This document shows positions 56,301-61,743 of a DNA stretch of 64,000 bases, piece after piece; position 1 is the stretch's first letter, and every line of letters begins with the position of its first letter. Source of the DNA: Eopsaltria australis (lineage: Eukaryota; Chordata; Aves; Passeriformes; Petroicidae); contig JAVTVJ010000487.1 in assembly GCA_034509425.1 (NCBI GenBank), positions 310,001-374,000 of the forward strand, written 5' to 3'. Below the pieces are notes generated by a model. The model ran no database searches. It saw only the letters and a list, made by a program, of their open reading frames with translations, and was not told the DNA's origin. Both the position numbers and the translations under genes were made by a program.

Positions 56301-59300
56301 AACTTGCCATTTAGCTATCTCAATTAGGAGGTTACACCAGTGCTGGCAGAACTTCAGAGTATTGATCTAGTTTTGTTAAGGCCACCCCACAAACTACTTC
56401 TGTATAACGTGTTTTTCAAGCTGCTGTAAAGTACTGTTTGCTTAAAAGTTTTGTTCTCTGTTAGGCCCTGCATTTTGCTAATGGACTCACTGAGAGGCCC
56501 TTCCCGGTCAAATGTTGTGAAAACACTAAGGGAGTAAGTTTGTTATCTGGTGCTTGGGGCTTTTTTAGTTTGATTTAGGGTTTTTGTTCTGTTTTTTTGG
56601 GGTGGGGGGTTTTGGTTTTGGTTTTTTTGTTTGTTTGTTTGGGTTTTTTTTTTTTGTTTGTTTTTGGGGTTTTTTTGTTTGGTTGGTTGGTTTTTTTTTG
56701 TTGTTTTTTTGTTTGCTTTGGTGGTTGTTGTTTTTGGTTTTGTTGTTTTGTTTTGTTTTTAATTCTTCAAGGAATAAAAAATATACTTTAATTTGCACGG
56801 TCTTTTATTGTAGGTATTTAGAGGTGGAATGGGAAGTCAGGAAAGGCAGCAAAAGAAGCTTTTCCAAAGATGTCATGAAAGGTTCCAACCCAAAAGTGCC
56901 ACAGCAGAACAACTTCAGTGATTGTGGAGTGTACATCCTCCAGTATGTGGAGAGCTTTTTTGAGGTATGTATGTTCTTGAAGCTATTTTTGATTGCTGCA
57001 GCAATCAAATATAAGCTATTAAAATGATTACAATTATAAAAACCTCGTAGTGTAGCTCAATACCTATTTATGAGATTATGCTTTATAAACTAATTTATAC
57101 ATAAACACAAAGAGTAACTTTTTAGAAAATAAACTAATTATCCTTTTTTAGTTGTATGTACATAAAAGAAATCATAAGCCTTGAAATTTTCTGAGAGAAT
57201 CTAAAGAATTAACACATTTAGAGTCTTCCTTTCTGTTTTTCTGCTGTGTATGCTTTAAAATCATCCAGTAAGAACTTGAGTTCAAAATCTAAATTAAAAA
57301 TGCACTACAAAAAGCTTGTTCCTTTTCCCCTGAGAACTGTGACTGAATAAATTCATAAATGTGACACAGGTAGGGGATTTGTTTCTTTTGGGGGTATTTT
57401 TAGCTTGTAAGAAAACTTGTAAGTGAAATCATTACAGCTAAATGCCAAATTGTGTCTCCATTGAAGGAATTGTTTGAATGCTTACTTACTAAAAGCTGAC
57501 TTGTTCTTCAAGTTACAGCTCCTTTTCCTAGCACCTTCTAGTCTGGATTGGGAGGAGAAATGATGGTCAAGTGAGATGCTGCCTGCATGGGACAGTAACT
57601 CTTTAGAATCCCTGCTGCTTCAGAGCATTGTTCTAAACTCTCCTGTAGCTAACTGTTTCCTGGAAAAGCTGGCAGCTTATCCATCACTCAACCCTCCCTC
57701 CATTCATACATTACATGAGAACAGAAAGGCTTTAGCAGAATGCATTCATGCGAATAGAAGGCAAAAACTTTTGCTTTACCCATGAGTTCTTGAGAGCTTA
57801 GAACCATAACCAAGTGCTTCCTGTTTTGTTCACTGTGAGTACGAGGAGCAACCAAGTTTCATTAATCTTAGCCCATTCCTTTTTGCAAATTGATTGCTGG
57901 ATTATGTCAGGCTAAATCCCCTGTCCTGCCTAGCCTGGCAGTGTGCAGCAACTTTGTCTGCCAGAGAATAGGTATGACACATACATGTGTCAGAGAGCAA
58001 ATCACAGGATATTCTCAGAAGGAACTCCAGTGGGGAGGGAAAACCTTGCTGGCTGCACAGTACTAGACTGTCTTGAAGTTTCTCAGTGAACCATTTCAGC
58101 TGCTTAGTATTTGGAAAATTGCCCACAGTCTCATTTTGCACCAGCTCTACAAACTTCGTGGGGAGTATGTGGGGGCAGGTGCTTAATCCGTTGTTTGTGC
58201 ACTGTTCAGGCACACCTTTTTGTTCTTGGTGGATTTATTTTAAGTACAAAAATGGCGATGTGTATGTTTTGTAGCCGAGGCTCGCCTGTGAGGGTGGGTG
58301 TGCAGTGCGGAGCCCCGGCGGGCTGGCACAGCCGGGACCGGTCAGCGCTCGGAGCCGCCCGTGCCCGTGGGGGCCGCCAGGGGCCGCTGCGGGAGGGGCA
58401 GCGCCGGCTCCCCCCGAACCTGCGGGGCGAGGGCAGCTCCGAGGCACAGCACAGCACTGCTGGCCTCTCGCCGTGCCACTGCTTGTCTTCCCTGCGCTGA
58501 ACAGCCACAAAAAATGTTGCTAGTGCAACATTAAGCACTGATATGTTCCTGTGCAGAATGTCACTAGTTCTTCTGCACAAGCAGCCTCTCTGATCTTACC
58601 TCAGTGATTAATGTAATTCACTCTTAAATAACCCTGATGATGTAAACTGGAGTACAGAAAGGGAGGAATTTCTTTGAGAGGCAACACTGTTCCCCAGATT
58701 GTCATTTGGTTAGGGTGCAATTGTACAGTATCACTGAAGAGGAGTAGATAATGTCTCATAATAATAACTATCATAATTATTTGGATGAATGATACCTAGC
58801 AAGAAAACAGAATGTAAGTATAAAAAGTGTTGGTGGTAGGCAGGGGCCTTGTTTCCTAGGGAGAAATCCAAAACTGACTTGCCTAGTTCGTTATGATCCT
58901 AAAGATTATTTATAAGAAGAGGAATGTTTTGGATTCCTGATCAGCTCTAGATTTTGATGCTAGTGATTCTTTAAAAATGCCCTATGTCTTTACAGTAGTT
59001 TTCTCTCTTGCTCACTTTTTTTTTTTTAATTGGAAGAATTTTGCATATTTATGCAGAGAAATGCTTAGTCTAAAAGATACAGCAAACACAGTAGATTGTT
59101 CAGGCATTCTTACAATCAGGACTGTGATCTGGATGGATTTTACTCTGTAACATACTGAAGTTTGATTGATTTTACCATAGTTGTACATGTACAAAACACA
59201 GAAATTGTAGAAATTTTGTTACATGCTCATGGAATGAAGTCAGGAAGAACGTACTTTTCCTCACTACAGGTTTTTTTTTCAGTCATTTAGGTTATAACTC

Positions 59301-59535
59301 TTTACTGTAATATCCAAATGACCTTTCTTTTCAGAATCCCATTTTGAGTTTTGAGCTACCAATGAACCTAACAGACTGGTTTCCACGCCCAAGAATGAAA
59401 ACCAAAAGAGAAGAAATACGAAAAATAATCCTGACGCTCCAGGAACAGCAGAACAAGGACAAGAAGGGACAGAAAGACCCAAATTCAATTTTGCAGGAAA
59501 AGACAGAACAACTTACTAACAACAGTTCAGACTGA
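8239..59535 (+). CDS. SENP6: SENP6, SUMO-specific isopeptidase, 23 coding exons (5' end outside window)
   Basis: Cysteine protease of the C48/Ulp1 family that trims poly-SUMO2/3 chains in the nucleus. The chain of 23 exons has GT-AG boundaries and matching phases throughout, summing to 3,380 coding bases that end in TGA at 59533-59535. The translation follows human SENP6 (1112 aa by recall) from near its N-terminus (SKRDGG) to its C-terminus. The catalytic triad is complete: His in AAHWFLAV, Asp in LLMDSLRG, Cys in NNFSDCGVY, with the oxyanion-hole Gln six residues before Cys. His and Asp are separated by about 213 residues, the long loop typical of SENP6/7 and absent from SENP1/2. The first ~18 codons (human MAAGKS to EA) and the promoter lie upstream of the window. 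The protein would be about 30 residues longer than human, mostly because of a CxxC-x9-CxxC segment at 34105-34155. SENP7 is the paralogue alternative, but the N-terminal sequence fits SENP6. Confidence 0.96.
8333..14488 (+). other. Intron, 6.2 kb
   Basis: AT-rich intronic sequence without a recognisable exon, RNA gene or repeat family. Open frames are short and look random. Confidence 0.75.
14489..14552 (+). CDS. SENP6: SENP6 coding exon, short acidic segment
   Basis: The acceptor is CTGTCTAG and the donor GTAAAT; phase 2 in, phase 0 out. It encodes the split Asp followed by [20 protein letters not shown]. The counterpart in human is [20 protein letters not shown]. The 447-bp intron that follows (14553-14999) contains nothing notable. 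Confidence 0.93.
15000..15142 (+). CDS. SENP6: SENP6 coding exon, basic N-terminal segment
   Basis: The acceptor is TTGTGACAG and the donor GTAATA; phase 0 in, phase 2 out. It encodes [20 protein letters not shown], then [14 protein letters not shown] and [14 protein letters not shown]. The most conserved part against human is GNPIGLNMLSNNKKLS. The segment is rich in Arg and Lys. No domain is recognised. Confidence 0.94.
15143..19189 (+). other. Intron, 4.0 kb
   Basis: AT-rich intron; no exon, RNA gene or known repeat seen. Confidence 0.75.
19190..19291 (+). CDS. SENP6: SENP6 coding exon, symmetric 102 nt
   Basis: The acceptor is TGTTTGCAG and the donor GTAGGA; phase 2 on both sides. It encodes [20 protein letters not shown] followed by [13 protein letters not shown]. 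This is nearly identical to the human [13 protein letters not shown] segment and is the best-conserved block of the N-terminal half. Being symmetric, it could be skipped without a frameshift. Confidence 0.96.
20303..20730 (-). mobile_element. CR1 LINE fragment, minus orientation
   Basis: The sequence from CTCATAGGACAG, through GGGACTTTAAAGGTTATCTA and AAGCCATTACCCCTTGTCCT, to GTCTCCCCAGAGCCTTCACT matches the reverse-complemented CR1 3' end. Truncated and diverged. Confidence 0.9.
21901..21924 (+). repeat. Poly-T run, 24 nt
   Basis: Uninterrupted T homopolymer within an intron. Its length is prone to sequencing error. Confidence 0.95.
24237..24290 (+). repeat. Short CR1 3'-end remnant
   Basis: TTTTAATGGTTGACC and GTCTTTTCCAACCTTAATGA, ending in a TTATGTGATT tail, match the extreme 3' end of CR1 elements. 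Confidence 0.65.
24657..24677 (+). CDS. SENP6: SENP6 21-nt microexon, probably alternative
   Basis: A T-rich tract and TTTTAAG acceptor precede it and AAAG|GTAAGC follows it; phase 2 on both sides. With the split codons it adds seven residues, giving the sequence SNLDRKER across the junctions, against human SSLDRKER. From memory, human SENP6 isoforms differ by exactly seven residues at this place (1112 versus 1105 aa), so skipping is likely here too. Skipping keeps the frame, joining AG to A as an AGA codon. Confidence 0.9.
24678..29702 (+). other. Intron, 5.0 kb
   Basis: Intronic, with no recognisable gene or repeat. Scattered open frames up to 92 codons (for example 26990-27268 minus) show no family resemblance. 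Confidence 0.75.
29703..29773 (+). CDS. SENP6: SENP6 coding exon
   Basis: The acceptor is CATTTTCCAG and the donor GTAAGT; phase 2 in, phase 1 out. It encodes [20 protein letters not shown] and then QGV, against human [20 protein letters not shown] QGV. Confidence 0.95.
29774..31930 (+). other. Intron, 2.2 kb
   Basis: Holds the plus-oriented CR1 fragment at 30895-31507. The rest shows nothing recognisable. Confidence 0.75.
30895..31507 (+). mobile_element. CR1 LINE 3' fragment, plus orientation
   Basis: The sequence CCGAGAAGGCCAATGGCATC, GTCCAGTTTTGGGCCCCTCA, GTGCCAGGGGAGGTTCAGAT, to GTCTTCCAACCTTGATGATT follows the sense strand of the CR1 3' region and its terminal repeat. It still shows a 79- and a 103-codon open frame, but both are CR1 remnants rather than genes. 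Confidence 0.92.
31931..32070 (+). CDS. SENP6: SENP6 coding exon with Ser/acidic run
   Basis: The acceptor is CCTCCTAG and the donor GTGGGT; phase 1 in, phase 0 out. It encodes [20 protein letters not shown], then [10 protein letters not shown] and [11 protein letters not shown]. The counterpart in human is IKRKVQQKRHCSTYQ...ASKKCLT. The SESDSD run looks like a CK2-type phosphorylation stretch (inference). Confidence 0.95.
32071..34074 (+). other. Intron, 2.0 kb
   Basis: Contains a CR1 3'-end fragment at 33779-33992; otherwise nothing recognisable. Confidence 0.75.
33779..33992 (+). repeat. CR1 3'-end fragment, plus orientation
   Basis: ATTATGAAAAATTTCTTCAC, GTTGAGTCACCATCCCCAGA, CCTTTTCCAACCTAAGGGAT and a GTATGATTC tail match the last ~200 bp of CR1. 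Confidence 0.9.
34075..34477 (+). CDS. SENP6: SENP6 coding exon with zinc-ribbon-like CxxC-x9-CxxC motif
   Basis: The acceptor is TCTCCTGTAG and the donor GTAAGT; phase 0 in, phase 1 out. It encodes 134 residues. The first ~33 contain [17 protein letters not shown], with Cys codons at 34105, 34114, 34144 and 34153. This CPxCGxxN...CxxC arrangement is typical of small zinc ribbons and RanBP2-like fingers. The remainder ([42 protein letters not shown]) aligns with human DLQRNCRQAITLNES to LNDP. In the human isoforms I recall, KKCLTH runs straight into LEDLQR, so the Cys-rich part appears to be absent there or alternatively spliced. Zinc binding is inferred, not shown. Confidence 0.92.
34478..35305 (+). 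other. Intron segment before the duplicated exon
   Basis: AT-rich, with no recognised exon or repeat. Its last ~56 bp are duplicated ahead of the second exon copy. Confidence 0.75.
35250..35812 (+). repeat. Tandem direct duplication of ~280 bp copying the SIM exon
   Basis: Unit 1 (35250-35529) and unit 2 (35530-35812) are head-to-tail copies, roughly 90% or more identical by eye. Each starts with AGAAATTTCTGTT, includes about 50 bp of intron ending in the same TTTTCTGTTTAG acceptor, and runs through almost the whole exon to AAGAATGAAA. The break falls just before the normal 3' end of the exon, so unit 1 lacks the GATCAG|GTAC donor. Indels between the copies are three 1-3 bp events. Confidence 0.95.
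35306..35527 (+). other. Duplicated upstream copy of the SIM exon (exon-like, status uncertain)
   Basis: It has an intact acceptor and an open frame encoding [20 protein letters not shown] and onward. Relative to the downstream copy it has about ten amino-acid changes and few silent ones, and a +1 insertion (GCTAAG for GCAAG) near 35517 that shifts the last codons. The original donor is lost; reading on reaches an in-frame TAG at 35554. An internal TAG|GTAGTA at 35468 would give a 162-nt exon whose phase (1 in, 1 out) fits both neighbours exactly. It may be a degenerate exon or a new optional one. Confidence 0.7.
35586..35818 (+). CDS. SENP6: SENP6 coding exon with SUMO-interacting motif
   Basis: The acceptor is TTCTGTTTAG and the donor CAG|GTACTA, which is weak after +3; phase 1 in, phase 0 out. 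The split Ile and [11 protein letters not shown] form a canonical SIM, hydrophobic IVL followed by Ser and acidic residues, as in human IILSSDDDDD. The remainder ([44 protein letters not shown]) is far closer to human than the upstream duplicate, so this is taken as the ancestral exon. Confidence 0.95.
35819..38326 (+). other. Intron, 2.5 kb
   Basis: No gene recognised. It contains a 20-bp tandem repeat at 37668-37707 and a short hairpin near 37915 (AAACCACCA ... TGGTGGTTT). Confidence 0.75.
37668..37707 (+). repeat. 20-bp tandem repeat, two copies
   Basis: TGAACTCGGGCCAAGCACCA is followed directly by TGAACTGGGGCCAAACACCA, 18 of 20 identical. Confidence 0.9.
38327..38497 (+). CDS. SENP6: SENP6 coding exon with basic cluster
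   Basis: The acceptor is ACTTTTCAG and the donor GTAAGT; phase 0 on both sides, 57 codons. It encodes [20 protein letters not shown], then [29 protein letters not shown] (codons 38351-38371) looks like a monopartite nuclear localisation signal. The C-terminal half matches human [23 protein letters not shown]. The symmetric phase permits in-frame skipping. Confidence 0.96.
38498..39372 (+). other. Intron, 0.9 kb
   Basis: Contains an 18-T run at about 38869-38886. Nothing else notable. Confidence 0.75.
38869..38886 (+). repeat. Poly-T run, about 18 nt
   Basis: T homopolymer within an intron. Confidence 0.9.
39373..39415 (+). CDS. SENP6: SENP6 coding exon, 43 nt
   Basis: The acceptor is GTCTTTCAG and the donor GTGAGT; phase 0 in, phase 1 out. 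It encodes [14 protein letters not shown], against human FCLDFIKIQLDEPD. Together with the previous exon it forms a hydrophobic segment [12 protein letters not shown]. Confidence 0.95.
39416..41103 (+). other. Intron, 1.7 kb
   Basis: AT-rich; nothing recognised. Confidence 0.75.
41104..41283 (+). CDS. SENP6: SENP6 coding exon
   Basis: The acceptor is TCTCATAG and the donor GTAAGT; phase 1 on both sides, 180 nt. It encodes [37 protein letters not shown] and [10 protein letters not shown]. It is close to human [21 protein letters not shown]. The CEWC pair and the VFLQ block are conserved. The symmetric phase would allow skipping. Confidence 0.96.
41284..43172 (+). other. Intron, 1.9 kb
   Basis: Holds a 26-bp near-tandem repeat at 42641-42692. 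The stretch 42050-42560 is less AT-rich than the rest of the intron but belongs to no family I can name. No exon is supported. Confidence 0.7.
42641..42692 (+). repeat. 26-bp near-tandem repeat, two copies
   Basis: Two adjacent 26-bp units share TTTCCAGAT and ATAAGTGTATG; 21 of 26 positions agree. Confidence 0.85.
43173..43399 (+). CDS. SENP6: SENP6 coding exon
   Basis: The acceptor is TTTTTTGCAG and the donor GTAATT; phase 1 in, phase 0 out, 75 full codons. It encodes [39 protein letters not shown] and [17 protein letters not shown]. It aligns with human [20 protein letters not shown] onward. It lies just N-terminal to the protease domain. Confidence 0.96.
43400..43976 (+). other. Intron, 0.6 kb
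   Basis: AT-rich; nothing recognised. Confidence 0.75.
43977..44083 (+). CDS. SENP6: SENP6 coding exon, entry to protease domain
   Basis: The acceptor is TCTCTTAAG and the donor GTAAGA; phase 0 in, phase 2 out. It encodes [35 protein letters not shown]. An acidic run FFDDDED precedes TVFIGPIEK, as in human FFDEEEE...TIFIGPVEK. The following intron (44084-44169) is only 86 nt. Confidence 0.95.
44170..44286 (+). CDS. SENP6: SENP6 coding exon, SENP6/7 loop and first protease helix
   Basis: The acceptor is TCTTCTCAG and the donor GTAAGT; phase 2 on both sides. It encodes [20 protein letters not shown], then [18 protein letters not shown]. The PPSPAKGG stretch corresponds to the SENP6/7-specific loop linked in the literature to SUMO2/3 preference. 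[17 protein letters not shown] is the conserved Ulp1-fold helix that contacts SUMO. Confidence 0.97.
44287..45102 (+). other. Intron, 0.8 kb
   Basis: Contains a 16-bp tandem duplication at 44900-44931; otherwise nothing recognised. Confidence 0.75.
44900..44931 (+). repeat. 16-bp tandem repeat, two copies
   Basis: AATACCTTGAAATATG is followed by AATACCTTGAAATATT; one mismatch. Confidence 0.9.
45103..45225 (+). CDS. SENP6: SENP6 coding exon, protease core
   Basis: The acceptor is TAACTAATTAG and the donor GTAAGT; phase 2 on both sides. It encodes [32 protein letters not shown] and [18 protein letters not shown] is a hallmark of the Ulp1 fold. The following 233-bp intron (45226-45458) holds nothing. 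Confidence 0.97.
45459..45551 (+). CDS. SENP6: SENP6 coding exon, protease core
   Basis: The acceptor is TTCTTGCAG and the donor GTAAGT; phase 2 on both sides. It encodes [20 protein letters not shown] and [11 protein letters not shown]. It is essentially identical to human. [21 protein letters not shown] is the strand pair leading to the catalytic histidine. Confidence 0.97.
45552..48660 (+). other. Intron, 3.1 kb
   Basis: No exon, RNA gene or recognised repeat. The 46300-47900 part is somewhat less AT-rich but not classifiable. Confidence 0.7.
48661..49094 (+). CDS. SENP6: SENP6 coding exon with catalytic His and long insert
   Basis: The acceptor is CTCTTTCAG and the donor GTATGT; phase 2 in, phase 1 out. 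It starts with [20 protein letters not shown], and the catalytic His codon is at 48665-48667. After NPHYHENA the sequence becomes a Ser/Lys/acidic-rich insert of about 115 residues with little resemblance to human beyond composition. This is the SENP6/7-specific loop that splits the protease domain; it is probably flexible. Confidence 0.96.
49095..52076 (+). other. Intron, 3.0 kb
   Basis: Mostly unclassifiable. The part around 50930-51360 has faint LINE-like resemblance. No exon or RNA gene is supported. Confidence 0.7.
50930..51360 (-). repeat. Possible ancient LINE (CR1/L3-like) remnant
   Basis: CTATGGAATTCCACTGGTGA and AGACTGGTGAGCCTGTAGCT recall reverse-complemented CR1/L3 reverse-transcriptase phrases, in the right order. 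Divergence is high and the call is weak. Confidence 0.3.
52077..52180 (+). CDS. SENP6: SENP6 coding exon within the catalytic insert
   Basis: The acceptor is TTGATACAG and the donor GTAAAG; phase 1 in, phase 0 out. It encodes [20 protein letters not shown] and [15 protein letters not shown]. It is close to human KIRLNYSDES...[13 protein letters not shown]. The LIDFSEDQD stretch is well conserved and acidic. Confidence 0.95.
52181..54211 (+). other. Intron, 2.0 kb
   Basis: Nothing recognised. Confidence 0.75.
54212..54300 (+). CDS. SENP6: SENP6 coding exon, end of catalytic insert
   Basis: The acceptor is TTCTGTAG and the donor GTAAGT; phase 0 in, phase 2 out. It encodes [20 protein letters not shown] followed by WYLKPTICK. 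The acidic DSSDDG run and [11 protein letters not shown] are close to human. Confidence 0.96.
54301..56464 (+). other. Intron, 2.2 kb
   Basis: AT-rich; nothing recognised. Confidence 0.75.
56465..56533 (+). CDS. SENP6: SENP6 coding exon with catalytic Asp
   Basis: The acceptor is TCTGTTAG and the donor GTAAGT; phase 2 on both sides. It encodes [20 protein letters not shown] and LRE. The Asp of LLMDSLRG (codon 56484-56486) is the triad member. If the next intron were retained, the frame would read GAG TAA at once (stop at 56535), truncating the enzyme before its cysteine. Confidence 0.97.
56575..56765 (+). repeat. G/T-only low-complexity tract in short intron
   Basis: About 190 bases made almost only of G and T, with T-runs up to 12 and G-runs at 56599-56602, 56604-56609, 56641-56643 and 56666-56669. 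It fills most of the 280-bp intron 56534-56813 and ends about 50 nt before the acceptor of the catalytic-cysteine exon. On the RNA it would be U/G-rich. Confidence 0.95.
56814..56964 (+). CDS. SENP6: SENP6 coding exon with catalytic Cys
   Basis: The acceptor is TTATTGTAG and the donor GTATGT; phase 2 in, phase 0 out. It encodes [38 protein letters not shown] and [12 protein letters not shown]. The nucleophile is the Cys codon at 56923-56925, and the Gln six residues earlier forms the oxyanion hole. There are 52 residues between Asp and Cys, as in other SENPs. At 151 nt, skipping would both remove the cysteine and shift the frame. Confidence 0.97.
56988..57009. repeat. 22-bp perfect palindrome beside a splice donor
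   Basis: The core TGATTGCTGCAGCAATCA is extended on each side by TT/AA. It starts 24 nt after the end of the catalytic-cysteine exon. Confidence 0.95.
58274..58500. promoter_or_regulatory. Intronic CpG island
   Basis: By eye about 24 CpG dinucleotides in ~225 bp, with long GC-rich runs, in a neighbourhood where CpG is rare. It sits ~800 bp before the last SENP6 exon. Overlapping frames on both strands are open for 60-130 codons, but this is expected of GC-rich DNA and none is recognised. It could be an alternative or antisense promoter, another unmethylated regulatory element or a GC-rich insertion; the sequence alone does not decide. Confidence 0.6.
59335..59535 (+). CDS. SENP6: SENP6 terminal coding exon
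   Basis: The acceptor is CTTTTCAG; phase 0. It encodes [40 protein letters not shown] and a Lys/Gln-rich tail ending LTNNSSD, then TGA. It is close to human [20 protein letters not shown]. The C-terminal helix ([13 protein letters not shown]) is conserved and the last ~25 residues vary. Confidence 0.97.
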   Translation, partial: NPILSFELPMNLTDWFPRPRMKTKREEIRKIILTLQEQQNKDKKGQKDPNSILQEKTEQLTNNSSD

Positions 59536-59860
59536 ATGTTGTATCTGTTGCATGTTAGCTCCACAATCAAAACTGAAACCTACATTTTTGTCTGCCCAGA
59601 CTAAAGATTTGGTGTGTTCTCTGCTCAAAGTTACTTGGGAATGTTTAATGCCTGTATAAATGTGTGTCATAAAATGGTTTAATTCCCACAAAGATGTGTA
59701 TTAAGTGAGTCTGTACATATGTTAATGAGGCCAACTTTTTCAGCATTTGTAATTACTTTTTTCCACTTGATAGGGAGCTTTTGTTATGTATTTCTGTTAA
59801 TAGAACTTAAATAGCAACTTCTAAACATAAAGGAAATAAAGAAAATATAGGAAGAAATGG
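59536..59860 (+). other. SENP6: SENP6 3' UTR (probable)
   Basis: Sequence from the stop codon to just past the first AATAAA. The exact cleavage site is not visible; a longer UTR using a later signal is possible. Confidence 0.7.
59835..59840 (+). promoter_or_regulatory. SENP6: Polyadenylation signal AATAAA
   Basis: A canonical AATAAA lies 300 nt after the stop codon, followed by a U-rich stretch (CCTTTTTCTTTTTC) about 25 nt downstream, a usual layout for cleavage and polyadenylation. Confidence 0.75.
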
Positions 59861-60669
59861 TTACCTTTTTCTTTTTCAGTTAAGTTTTAATGTTACATGC
59901 TAAAGTAACACATAGGGAATGATTTGGTAGTGAGATAATTAATTCATATTTTGACCCTATTTAGTTGCCCTTTACAAGATTATTCTGCTTGCGCTACAAA
60001 CAATAATATGGGTAAGTGTCTCAATGTACCATGGCCTCCGAGGGGGGATTCCCATCCTCTCAGTATCTAAGTGTAGGCAGTGTCATAGTTCATAGGACTG
60101 CTTCAGATTTGGGGGTTTAGAAGATACGCATTGCAATTACAATTCCACCCTTGCTTTAGTGGGACAGGCTAGGGAAAAGGGGAGAGTGCTCTTTGACCAG
60201 AGGTAACTCTTCAAACAGTGTTATAAAAGTGGTTTCAATGAAGTGATCTTGAGTGACTCTATTAAATCATATTTTGTGGATCCCAATTGTTGTACAGGTG
60301 TATTTTGAGACTTTCTTCATTATAAAATTGTATTTTGGTAAGTGTACTTGGAATAGCAGATTGCCCACATTACATTTTCTATGTTACAATTCTGAATGTT
60401 ACATTCATATGTGCTTTATCTAAGTAATGAACATTTAAAAAGAAAAAAGTGTATGATTACTATTTTTTCTAATATCCATGCAAAAAACCAAAATACCAGT
60501 GTTCATTGCTTGCTTGTTTATTCTTGGCTTTAGGTAGCATCAGATTAATGTAGGGACTTGCTTGGGTATTTCCAGTGTATTTTGATTTTACAACAATCTA
60601 AAATGCCATTGTTGCTTAAACTGCAAATGTAGCCTTTTATCCCTGTTCTAGAAAGGCCTTGGCATTGAA

Positions 60670-61101
60670 ATGAGGAAAGTAAGAAAAGATTTGTGCAAGA
60701 ATATGTATCTCCATTTTTCTACTAATACAGGTATCTTTGAAGGGAACCAGAAAGTGTCACTTCCCGGGAAGGAATTTGTGGAGGTAGAGAGGGATCTTCT
60801 GTCTCTCCTTGCAGATAATATTTTCTCTCCTGATTTTTCTACTGGGACTGTCATTTACCATTCCCTTCTCCCAAAGAGAAGCAGCAGAGAGTTCATTAAG
60901 CTGAACGCTGGGACCCTTGAGATTTATTTTTGTACACAACATCAAGTGCTTCATGGCCTCCATGAGTTTTCATTCTCACTAAACCCTGAAAATACAGCTG
61001 CTAATGACATTATTTCCAGGGCATTCCTGCAGAGAGGACTCCCTGTGATACCTGCTGTTTACAGGGGGGTTCTCTCACCAAGGCAGAATGGTTGCACATA
61101 G
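60670..61101 (+). other. Orphan open reading frame, 143 codons, unrecognised
   Basis: An ATG-to-TAG frame starting MRKVRKDLCKNMYLHFSTNT. No signal peptide, membrane span or family motif is recognised. Frames of this length are expected about once by chance in DNA of this size and composition, and two minus-strand frames overlap it. It could also be part of a noncoding transcript or an old repeat. Not called as a gene. Confidence 0.2.
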
Positions 61102-61679
61102 AGCAATACAACTGTGGGCTGCTAATCTTTTGTACAGATAACCTGTGGGATTTAGGAGAGTTGTTCATTCCCTGGTTTCTCTCGCATAAACCCTGGGCCC
61201 CATGGAGAATGTGTAAGCACCACATATATGTGTTCTGTTAGAGATGACTCCTGCAGTTTTCTTGTTGAAAGAATGTGGGGGCAATTTCCTGGACTAAAAA
61301 TTAAATATGTAATGTGCACACCTCTGAGTTGTTTCCTCCTTCAAATTTTTATCCAGTGTTGCCATTGGTGGGGAAAATAGGGACAAAATAGTTCCAGATT
61401 GTGGAAATGCAGGGTCTTGTGTGTCTGGCTTTAATACAACTGACATATTGGAATAGTAGTTTATACAAGAGAGGGAAGGAAAATAATTTGTTTGAAATAG
61501 AGGAGAGATAATTGCAAATAGTATATATTCTTTCCTAGTATAGGCTTTCCCATGTTCTAATTATATGGAATATATCCACATTTCATTGATATAGTAGTTT
61601 TCCTTTTTCTGATATTTGTGATGCAGGTTCATATTTTGATGCTGTAGAACTTGGTTCTCTTACTGGGAATGGCCTGGTG

Positions 61680-61743
61680 CTTCCTCCTTTTCCCTTCTCT
61701 TTCCTGTCCTCCCCTTCAACCTCCCTCCCTTTTACCCTTTTTC
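61680..61743 (+). repeat. Pyrimidine-rich tract
   Basis: About 64 bases, nearly all C and T with few interruptions, in the intergenic region. Confidence 0.85.

Larger units (their letters stand above)
56965..59334 (+). other. Last intron, 2.4 kb
   Basis: Contains a 22-bp perfect palindrome at 56988-57009 just after the donor, and a CpG-dense island at 58274-58500. The rest is AT-rich and unclassified. Confidence 0.75.

Noticed and set aside
56565..56798. 77-codon Lys/Asn/Pro/Gln-rich minus-strand frame
   Set aside because: Reverse translation of the same low-complexity tract.
56584..57027. 147-codon frame beginning with a Phe/Gly/Leu-rich stretch like a membrane protein
   Set aside because: The hydrophobic part is translation of the intronic G/T tract; the rest is the SENP6 catalytic-cysteine exon read on into the next intron.
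58111..58580. Frames of 124-129 codons on both strands
   Set aside because: Frames in GC-rich DNA stay open by composition; the products are unrelated on the two strands and match no family I know.
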